NCBI GenBank assembly: GCA_002418055.1
Contig: DIDI01000005.1
Span: 1 to 5,615 of the forward strand
Direction of reading: 5' to 3'
Length of the DNA: 5,615 nt
Source: Lactobacillus sp. UBA5804
GTDB lineage: Bacteria; Bacillota; Bacilli; Lactobacillales; Lactobacillaceae
The notes under the pieces are model-generated. The model did not search any database. It was given only the letters and a program-made list of their open reading frames with translations, and had not been told where the DNA came from. Of the stretch, positions 1 to 4,944 are shown in pieces. Position numbers and translations under genes: made by a program. Each line of letters starts with the position of its first letter. Position 1 is the stretch's first letter.

Positions 1-17
1 CTAAAATTAATAACTAT

Positions 18-554
18 TTATATTTTATGAATTTCGACCTGATCACTGCCGTCCAATTCACTCACTTTCACTGCAACTTGTTCATCCAGTGACGTCGGTA
101 AGTTCTTGCCCACGAAGTCCACTCGAATTGGGAGCTCACGGTGACCACGATCAACTAAGACAGCAACACTAATCGCTGCCGGACGCCCCACATCCATGAC
201 GGCATCCATGGCTGCCCGAATCGTACGACCAGTATAAATAACATCATCAACTAAAATGACATGTTGATCATTAATCGCAACATTAATCTTTGTCCCATGT
301 AAAACTGGGTCCTGCTTCAAGCGCGCATCGTGGCGATCATCACGGTATAGGGTAATATCGAGTTCACCCATGGGGACAGTGACGCCTTCAAGTTCACGAA
401 TCCGTTGTTGAATTCGATTGGCGAGATAAATCCCCCGAGTTTTAATCCCGACGAGAACGAGCTTGTCCGTTCCCTTATTGTTTTCAATAATTTCATAAGT
501 AATGCGGGTTAACGCCCGTTTCATGGCAAGTTCATCCCATATTTCTTTTACCAT
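18..554 (-). CDS. pyrR: PyrR, pyr operon RNA-binding attenuation regulator / uracil phosphoribosyltransferase
   Basis: The 178-residue product matches PyrR along its whole length (the Bacillus subtilis protein has about 181 residues). PyrR binds a hairpin in pyr leader RNA when UMP or UTP is high and favours termination; family members also have uracil phosphoribosyltransferase activity of varying strength. Visible landmarks are RRALTRI-like KRALTRI at residues 12-18, LVGIKTRGIYLA near 34-45, DITLYRDD at 66-73, the PRPP-binding loop VILVDDVIYTGRT at 99-111, and LVDRGHRELPIRVDFVGKN at 133-151. The ATG at 554 is chosen because about ten residues before KRALTRI is normal for the family and TGGAGG lies five bases upstream. 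The gene is divergent from pyrFE, whose leader carries the matching PyrR site. Only 17 bases remain after the TAA stop and they hold no terminator, so the transcript may continue into further pyr genes to the left (inference). Confidence 0.97.
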   Translation of the reverse strand: MVKEIWDELAMKRALTRITYEIIENNKGTDKLVLVGIKTRGIYLANRIQQRIRELEGVTVPMGELDITLYRDDRHDARLKQDPVLHGTKINVAINDQHVILVDDVIYTGRTIRAAMDAVMDVGRPAAISVAVLVDRGHRELPIRVDFVGKNLPTSLDEQVAVKVSELDGSDQVEIHKI

Positions 555-604
555 GTTAGCCTCCAGCCTAGCCTAATCCAAGTAAACTCGGTAATCTAAA
601 TTTG

Positions 605-633
605 AGACTAACCTACTTCCTAAGTGGTGTCAA
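605..633 (-). promoter_or_regulatory. Putative sigma-A promoter of pyrR
   Basis: On the minus strand a perfect TTGACA (-35, positions 633-628) is followed after 17 bases by TAGTCT (610-605) as a weak -10. It would give a leader of roughly 45 bases before the pyrR ATG. The leader contains no CAGAGAG-type PyrR loop and no terminator hairpin, so pyrR itself does not seem to be attenuated by its own product. The -35 is convincing; the -10 matches only three of six consensus bases. Confidence 0.5.
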
Positions 634-650
634 GTCGCTGCTGTCAGTCA

Positions 651-679
651 TTGCATTTAAAAAACACGCGTGCTACACT
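651..679 (+). promoter_or_regulatory. Putative sigma-A promoter of pyrFE, extended -10
   Basis: TTGCAT (651-656) and TACACT (674-679) are 17 bases apart, and TG at 671-672 gives an extended -10 (TGCTACACT). The predicted start near 686 falls exactly where the PyrR-binding hairpin begins, so the whole leader RNA would be transcribed. The -35 lies 17 bp from the -35 of the pyrR promoter, making a compact back-to-back pair. Prediction from sequence only. Confidence 0.6.
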
Positions 680-684
680 AACTA

Positions 685-724
685 AAACAACTTTAACCGG
701 TACAGAGAGACCGCAAGTATGTTT
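685..724 (+). promoter_or_regulatory. PyrR-binding hairpin (anti-antiterminator) in the pyrFE leader
   Basis: The RNA can fold as a lower stem AAACAACTT (685-693) with AAGTATGTTT (715-724, one bulged A at 719), then an asymmetric internal loop (694-697 against 714), then an upper stem CGGT (698-701) with ACCG (710-713), capped by a loop holding CAGAGAG (703-709). This shape and the CNGNGAG loop are those of known PyrR-binding sites. Binding of PyrR with UMP would hold CAAGTAT (714-720) in this hairpin and stop it from forming the antiterminator. Confidence 0.85.
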
Positions 725-759
725 CCTTTTAAATGACTGATTAACTGAGTCGATACTTG
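714..759 (+). promoter_or_regulatory. Candidate antiterminator stem of the pyrFE attenuator
   Basis: CAAGTAT (714-720) is a perfect complement of ATACTTG (753-759), and TGACT (734-738) pairs with AGTCG (748-752, one G-U). The two helices stack on the 3' side with a 13-base bulge on the 5' side. The 5' arm overlaps the PyrR-binding hairpin, so the two folds exclude each other as expected for pyr attenuation. The 3' arm ends before the terminator stem starts at 772; additional pairing of 710-717 with 764-768 and 776-778 is possible and would reach into the terminator. Confidence 0.6.
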
Positions 760-771
760 TTGCCTTGCTGC

Positions 772-790
772 AGCCGGTATCGGCTTTTTT
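772..790 (+). terminator. Intrinsic terminator of the pyrFE attenuator
   Basis: AGCCG (772-776), loop GTAT, CGGCT (781-785), then a run of T to 790 form a short but GC-rich intrinsic terminator. It sits between the PyrR-binding hairpin and the pyrF ribosome binding site (AGAGGAGG, 794-801), the usual place for a pyr attenuator. Transcription would stop here when PyrR is bound and read through when it is not. Confidence 0.85.
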
Positions 791-811
791 GTTAGAGGAG
801 GCAGCAATAAA

Positions 812-1519
812 ATGAAACATCCCGTCATGGTGGCCATTGATACCGCCGAACGTGAACGCGCCGAGACCTTGCTTCACGCCTTGGGCAAGCCACACGACAC
901 AACCTTGAAAATTGGTATGGAACTCTATGATTGTTATGGCCGTGAACTGGTGCGCGAATGGGTCGCTGCTGGTTATACTATTTTCCTAGATTTGAAACTA
1001 CATGATATCCCGAATACCGTTTATCGTACCGCCAAGCAATTGGCAAAACTGGGAATTAGTTACACCACTGTCCATGCCCTAGGTGGGAGTGCCATGATAG
1101 AAGCCGCCAAAGCTGGCCTCATTGCAGGCACGCCGCTCAATCATCCTGTTCCCAAACTACTGGCAGTCACTGAACTCACTTCAATGTCACCAGGGAGTCT
1201 CGCACATGAACAAAATTGCCGCTTGCCGATGGCGGCGCAAGTTTTACATCTGGCTCGGCTCGCGCAAAGTGCGGGCGCTGATGGTGTCATCTGTTCACCC
1301 CTAGAAGTCGCAACACTCAAAGCTGCCCTCGGTCCTAACTTCCTTTATGTGACTCCAGGAATTCGGCCGACCGGCCACGCCCAAGATGATCAAAATCGCA
1401 CTGCAACCCCAGCGGCCGCTAAAGCGGCTGGGTCCAGTGCCATCGTGGTGGGTCGCCCGATCACCCTTGCCAGTAATCCGCGCGCCGCTTATGACGCGAT
1501 TAAGAAGGAGTTTAATTAA
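812..1519 (+). CDS. pyrF: Orotidine 5'-phosphate decarboxylase
   Basis: This 235-residue protein is a complete type 1 OMP decarboxylase, which converts OMP to UMP, the last step of de novo UMP synthesis in the cytosol. The TIM-barrel signature motifs are visible: the first-strand aspartate in VAID (D10), LKIG with K33, the catalytic D-x-K-x-x-D array in FLDLKLHDIPNT (D60, K62, D65), TPGIRP at 181-186 and VVGRPIT at 212-218 for phosphate binding. The ATG at 812 follows AGAGGAGG (794-801) by ten bases. It is the first gene after the PyrR attenuator, so expression should fall when pyrimidines are plentiful. Its TAA stop shares one base with the pyrE start. Confidence 0.98.
   Translation: MKHPVMVAIDTAERERAETLLHALGKPHDTTLKIGMELYDCYGRELVREWVAAGYTIFLDLKLHDIPNTVYRTAKQLAKLGISYTTVHALGGSAMIEAAKAGLIAGTPLNHPVPKLLAVTELTSMSPGSLAHEQNCRLPMAAQVLHLARLAQSAGADGVICSPLEVATLKAALGPNFLYVTPGIRPTGHAQDDQNRTATPAAAKAAGSSAIVVGRPITLASNPRAAYDAIKKEFN
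1505..1510 (+). promoter_or_regulatory. Ribosome binding site of pyrE inside the end of pyrF
   Basis: AAGGAG lies eight bases before the pyrE ATG and within the last codons of pyrF. With the TAATG stop/start overlap at 1517-1521 this suggests translational coupling and roughly equal production of the two enzymes. Confidence 0.8.
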
Positions 1520-2145
1520 TGTCGCTCACCACCATTATGACCGCGCTTAAAGCCAACCATTTGATTAGCCTATCCCCGCATGAACCTTACACGTATGCCA
1601 GCGGGATGAAATCACCCATCTACACGGACTTGCGCCTGACTTTATCCTACCCAGACTTGCGCCAGACAATTGCCCAGGCCCTAGCTGCCCTCATTCAAAG
1701 CAATTATCCGCAAGTAACCATTATCGGCGGCGTTGCCACCGCTGGTATCCCGCACGCCGCACTAGTGGCAAGTGAACTCAATCTACCGATGATTTATGTC
1801 CGGCCGAAGCCCAAAGATCACGGTAAAGGGCGCCAAGTGGAAGGGCGGATTCGCCCTACTGATCAAATCGTCCTTATTGATGACCTGGTAACGACAGGTG
1901 GTTCGGTACTTGAAGCCGTTAAAGCAACTGCAGCTGCCGGTGGCCACGTCATTGGCGTCAGTTCAATTTTCAGTTACGATTTACCGGAAGCCCAAGCTAA
2001 CTTTGCCAAGGCCCAGCAGCCCTTCGCGCCGCTGATTAACTATCCCGAGCTAATTCAAAATGAACTGACACAAGGCCAAATTACGCCAGCCGAGTATCAC
2101 TTACTAAAAGCTTGGCACGATGATCCTTGGGCTTGGGGCAAATAA
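1519..2145 (+). CDS. pyrE: Orotate phosphoribosyltransferase
   Basis: PyrE joins orotate and PRPP to give OMP, the substrate of PyrF encoded just upstream. The 208-residue product is of normal length for the family. Visible landmarks are SPIYTDLRLTLS at 32-43 (orotate-side segment), GGVATAGIPHAA at 70-81, the flexible catalytic loop region YVRPKPKDHGKGRQVEG at 93-109 with its conserved Arg and Lys residues, and the PRPP-binding loop IVLIDDLVTTGGS at 117-129. The start is fixed by AAGGAG eight bases upstream and by a one-base overlap with the pyrF stop. A strong hairpin terminator follows within ten bases, so the operon visible here is pyrF-pyrE only. Confidence 0.98.
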   Translation: MSLTTIMTALKANHLISLSPHEPYTYASGMKSPIYTDLRLTLSYPDLRQTIAQALAALIQSNYPQVTIIGGVATAGIPHAALVASELNLPMIYVRPKPKDHGKGRQVEGRIRPTDQIVLIDDLVTTGGSVLEAVKATAAAGGHVIGVSSIFSYDLPEAQANFAKAQQPFAPLINYPELIQNELTQGQITPAEYHLLKAWHDDPWAWGK

Positions 2146-2152
2146 CGTCAAT

Positions 2153-2188
2153 AAAAAAGCAACTTACTTCTCAGTAAGCTGCTTTTTT
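2153..2188. terminator. Bidirectional terminator between pyrE and fhs
   Basis: A six-A run, GCA and CTTAC (2153-2167) pair with GTAAG, TGC and a six-T run (2174-2188), with a six-base loop and one A-C mismatch. With A-tracts on one side and T-tracts on the other it can terminate both the rightward pyrFE transcript and the leftward fhs transcript, whose stop codon is at 2201-2203. Confidence 0.92.
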
Positions 2189-2200
2189 AATGATCTGATG

Positions 2201-3859
2201 TTAGAATAACCCGCTAATCTTGCCATCATCACTCATGGTCATCCCCTCAGCGGCGGGATGTTTCGATAACCCAGGCATGGTCATCATTGAACCTGATAAA
2301 GCGACGATGAACCCAGCCCCGAGTTTTGGCACGAGTGCCCGAATGTGAAAATCAAAATCACTTGGTGCCCCGAGCTTCGTCTGATCATCACTGAATGAGT
2401 ATTGCGTTTTGGCGATACAGACGGGTAATTGATCCCAGCCCAATTTAGCAAATTCGCGTAATTGCTTTTGCGCCTTCGTTGAAAAAACCACTTGCTTGGC
2501 ACCATAAACTTTGGTGGCAACGGTTGTGAGCTTATCAGCCAGGGAATCTTGATTATCATAAAGCGGCTTAAAGTCAGCTGGTTGATGCGTCAAGCGCACC
2601 ACTTCTTCAGCCAGCTCCAGTGCCCCATCGCCACCCTTAGCCCATTCATCAGCTAAAATAGCTTTCACACCTTGGGTCGCACAGGCTTTGGCAATCACGT
2701 CATTTTCAGCTGGCGTGGAATTAAAGTGGTTGATTGCGACCACGATTGGCAATTGGTACCGTTGTAAGTTGTGCAAATGCCGCAATAAGTTAGGTAACCC
2801 AGCTTCAACTGCTGCCGCATCTTCGGTGTCGAGCGCATCTTTCGCTACGCCCGCATTATATTTGAGGGCCCGCGCCGTCGCAACTAAGACGATGGCATCC
2901 GGAGTTTGACCAAGCACTGGGCGTTTAATGTCAAGGAACTTCTCAGCCCCTAAATCAGCCCCAAAACCAGCTTCCGTGACTGTGTAGTCTGACAACTGCA
3001 AAGCCGTCTTCGTAGCAAGCACTGAATTACAGCCATGCGCAATATTGGCAAACGGACCACCATGAATAATCGCTGGCGTGCCACCTAAACTCTGGACCAA
3101 ATTTGGCTTCAAGGCATCTTTGAGTAAAATCGCAATGGCATCAGTAAAACCTAATTGCGCCACCGTTACGGGCTTACGGCTAAAACTGTAACCCACGACA
3201 ATGCGACCAATCCGGGCCTTTAAGTCATGTAAGTCTTCGGCTAAACACAGAATTGCCATGAGTTCCGAAGCCGCGGTGATGTCAAAGCCACTCTCGCGCG
3301 GAATTCCCTGCATAATCCCGCCAAGGCCGGTCACCACTTGGCGCAAGGCGCGGTCGTTCACATCTTCAACGCGCTTCCAGATGACCCGGCGTGGATCAAG
3401 TCCCACCGGATTATCACGCATCAAGTAATTGTCAATTAGCGCCGCTAGCGTATTATCAGCACTAGTTAGCGCATGCATATCGCCAGTAAAGTGGAGATTA
3501 ATGTCGGCCATCGGCGCAACTTGCGCTTGACCACCACCAGTGGCACCGCCCTTCATACCAAAAACAGGACCCATGGATGGTTCTCGCATAGCAATCGTGG
3601 TTTGGTGGCCTAACTGATTCAATGCATCCCCAAGTCCAATTAACACGGTCGTCTTTCCTTCACCAGCAGGTGTTGGGTTCACCGCCGTGACCAGCACCAA
3701 GTGGTGCGCCTTTTTAGGATGCTGGGGCAATGGTAAATTAATTTTGGCCTTCAAGTGACCATACTGTTCAATTTCATCTGCCGTTAACCCCAATTTAGCG
3801 GCAATCTGATCAATCGGTTGCAAAGTTGCAGCCTCAGCAATTTCAATATCTGTTGGCAT
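2201..3859 (-). CDS. fhs: Formate-tetrahydrofolate ligase (10-formyl-THF synthetase)
   Basis: Fhs makes 10-formyl-tetrahydrofolate from formate, ATP and tetrahydrofolate, feeding purine synthesis and initiator-tRNA formylation. The open frame extends to a GTG at 3919, but the ATG at 3859 is preferred: it gives 552 residues, the usual family length, starts MPTDIEIAEAA like related proteins, and has GAAAGGA eight bases upstream. A second ATG at 3865 would sit only two bases from that site. In the 552-residue numbering, the P-loop TPAGEGKTT is at 63-71, REPSMGPVFG at 92-101 followed by the glycine-rich GMKGGATGGG, TPAIIHGGPFANIAHG at 261-276, EAGFGADLGAEKF at 296-308, VATARALKYNAG at 326-337, AKTQYSFSDD at 483-492 and the C-terminal MPGLSKHPAAE at 528-538. 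All look intact. The gene is monocistronic between two intergenic regions. Confidence 0.97.
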   Translation of the reverse strand: MPTDIEIAEAATLQPIDQIAAKLGLTADEIEQYGHLKAKINLPLPQHPKKAHHLVLVTAVNPTPAGEGKTTVLIGLGDALNQLGHQTTIAMREPSMGPVFGMKGGATGGGQAQVAPMADINLHFTGDMHALTSADNTLAALIDNYLMRDNPVGLDPRRVIWKRVEDVNDRALRQVVTGLGGIMQGIPRESGFDITAASELMAILCLAEDLHDLKARIGRIVVGYSFSRKPVTVAQLGFTDAIAILLKDALKPNLVQSLGGTPAIIHGGPFANIAHGCNSVLATKTALQLSDYTVTEAGFGADLGAEKFLDIKRPVLGQTPDAIVLVATARALKYNAGVAKDALDTEDAAAVEAGLPNLLRHLHNLQRYQLPIVVAINHFNSTPAENDVIAKACATQGVKAILADEWAKGGDGALELAEEVVRLTHQPADFKPLYDNQDSLADKLTTVATKVYGAKQVVFSTKAQKQLREFAKLGWDQLPVCIAKTQYSFSDDQTKLGAPSDFDFHIRALVPKLGAGFIVALSGSMMTMPGLSKHPAAEGMTMSDDGKISGLF

Positions 3860-3867
3860 GCACATCG

Positions 3868-3874
3868 TCCTTTC
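3868..3874 (-). promoter_or_regulatory. Ribosome binding site that sets the fhs start
   Basis: GAAAGGA on the minus strand lies eight bases before the ATG at 3859 and only two before the ATG at 3865. The upstream GTG at 3919 would fall at about the predicted transcription start, so the 3859 start is the best supported. Confidence 0.75.
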
Positions 3875-3921
3875 GTTAAGGCGCAGGTAATCAGGCCCAA
3901 TGACGTTTTTATCCGTCACTT

Positions 3922-3950
3922 ATCATACCAGAATCTGAACGCTATCCCAA
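3922..3950 (-). promoter_or_regulatory. Putative sigma-A promoter of fhs, extended -10
   Basis: On the minus strand TTGGGA (3950-3945) and TATGAT (3927-3922) are 17 bases apart, with TGG just before the -10 giving an extended -10 (TGGTATGAT). The predicted start near 3915 gives a leader of about 55 bases before the ATG at 3859. That leader is too short for a tetrahydrofolate riboswitch, and I see no terminator hairpin in it. Confidence 0.65.
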
Positions 3951-3958
3951 TTTAAAAC

Positions 3959-3983
3959 TACCGGTTTCATGGTAAAACGGGTA
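3959..3983. repeat. Imperfect 25-base palindrome between the fhs and yitT promoters
   Basis: TACCGGTTT and AAAACGGGTA form the arms of an imperfect inverted repeat centred on 3971, with nine of twelve positions complementary. It lies just upstream of the proposed fhs -35 and upstream of the proposed yitT -35, a position that fits a transcription factor operator shared by two divergent promoters. There is no T-run, so it is not a terminator. No regulator can be named from the sequence. Confidence 0.4.
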
Positions 3984-3995
3984 CAGGCCTCACAG

Positions 3996-4024
3996 GCGAC
4001 AAAAGTCAGTTAATTCGCTAACAT
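3996..4024 (+). promoter_or_regulatory. Possible promoter of the yitT-family gene
   Basis: GCGACA (3996-4001) and TAACAT (4019-4024) each match four of six consensus bases and are 17 apart, giving a leader of about 35 bases. A competing -10, TAAGAT at 4031-4036, has no good -35 partner. A weak prediction. Confidence 0.35.
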
Positions 4025-4065
4025 AGAAAGTAAGATTAAACACTTGAATGGGAGGAACTAATTAG

Positions 4066-4899
4066 ATGAAATTGCAGTCATACCCCTGGGTACGCTGGGT
4101 AATCTTTGCCTTTGCTTTAGAGATTATTGCGGTCGCCATTAACTTCTTTTACGCCCCAATTAACATTGCCGCGGGTGGCTCAACGGGGCTAGCGATTCTA
4201 GCACATGCTGTTTTTGGCTGGGACCGGGCCCTGACACTGTTTATCATAAACCTCGCGATGGTCATTTTAGCCGCCTTCTTTTTAAAGAAAAAGGTTATCA
4301 AGAACATTGCCTTAGGTAGCTTGCTTTTGCCGGTGGCACTTGCGATTACGCCCAGCTTCAAGCTCACTCAAAACGACTTTTTAGCAGTCGCTTATGGCGG
4401 TGCTTTATTAGGCGTCGGTGTGGCACTACTTTACCGGCTTGATGCTTCTAGTGGCGGTACTACGGTCTTGCCCCTCATTCTAAAAGAACGGTTCTACCTC
4501 AACGCCAATATTAGCCTATTAGTCATTGATATGAGTATTATTACGCTCAATCTTTTCGTCGATGGCGTCAGTGCCTTCTTGCTAGCAGCAGCTTCACAGC
4601 TGATTACCACCCTAACCATGCAATATACGGAAGCGGGCTTGGACCGAAAATATCAATTGCAGATTATGAGTAATACCCATTTCAATGACATTATGGAAAT
4701 GCTACAAACGGAGTATTCCAGCCTTACCTTGTATGATGTGACGGGCGCTTATAGTCATGCAGCACGCCAGCAGATTTTGCTGGTGGTCGACACGAGTGAT
4801 TATGGCCGCTTACTCGTCGCAATTCACCACATTGACCCGAATGCCTTCATTATTGCTTCCCGCGTGATGAAAGTACACGGCGGAAGTTGGGGCTTATAA
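4066..4899 (+). CDS. YitT-family integral membrane protein with C-terminal DUF2179 domain
   Basis: The 277-residue product has the two-part layout of the YitT family: an N-terminal block of hydrophobic segments and a soluble C-terminal DUF2179 domain. Likely membrane segments lie near residues 10-29, 54-73, 78-96, 104-123, 148-165 and 167-186. Family motifs are AAGGSTGLAIL at 35-45 and DASSGGTTVL at 126-135, the latter corresponding to the usual G-A-S-T-G-G-T-D loop with small changes. The C-terminal part, about 192-270, contains YQLQIMSN, the VTGAYS turn, an ILLVV strand and HIDPNAFIIAS, all typical of DUF2179. The family's substrate or role is not established, so transport is only a guess. 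The ATG at 4066 follows GGGAGG by ten bases. The gene stands alone, divergent from fhs and closed by a terminator. Several paralogues are common in Firmicutes, so no gene symbol is given. Confidence 0.92.
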   Translation: MKLQSYPWVRWVIFAFALEIIAVAINFFYAPINIAAGGSTGLAILAHAVFGWDRALTLFIINLAMVILAAFFLKKKVIKNIALGSLLLPVALAITPSFKLTQNDFLAVAYGGALLGVGVALLYRLDASSGGTTVLPLILKERFYLNANISLLVIDMSIITLNLFVDGVSAFLLAAASQLITTLTMQYTEAGLDRKYQLQIMSNTHFNDIMEMLQTEYSSLTLYDVTGAYSHAARQQILLVVDTSDYGRLLVAIHHIDPNAFIIASRVMKVHGGSWGL

Positions 4900-4901
4900 C
4901 T

Positions 4902-4939
4902 AAAAAAACACTTGATCCGCTTGGGTCAGGTGTTTTTTT
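4902..4939. terminator. Bidirectional terminator between the yitT-family gene and the Lys/Ala-rich gene
   Basis: A seven-A run, then CACTTGATCC (4902-4918), pairs with GGGTCAGGTG and a seven-T run (4923-4939) around a four-base GCTT loop. All 17 positions pair, two of them G-U. The A/T-tracts on both sides let it serve both convergent genes; the stops are at 4899 and 4945. Confidence 0.93.
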
Positions 4940-4944
4940 AATAA

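Noticed and set aside
644..895. 83-codon minus-strand frame across the pyrFE leader
   Set aside because: It overlaps the promoter, the attenuator and the start of pyrF, has no supporting family features, and is best explained as chance.
2284..3428. Small frames inside fhs on both strands (2284-2559, 2688-2909, 3201-3428)
   Set aside because: They are shadows of the well-conserved fhs reading frame, with no independent homology or ribosome binding sites that stand out.
3860..3915. Possible tetrahydrofolate riboswitch or PurBox upstream of fhs
   Set aside because: The predicted leader is only about 55 bases with no matching fold, and I find no pair of CGAA half-sites with the spacing expected for PurR.
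3972..3985. cre-like (CcpA) site GTAAAACGGGTACA
   Set aside because: It keeps the central CG and the right-hand CA but lacks the left TG and the conserved T after CGN, so it fails the consensus at three key positions.
4149..4367. 72-codon minus-strand frame inside the yitT-family gene
   Set aside because: Shadow of the membrane protein gene; no supporting start signal seen.
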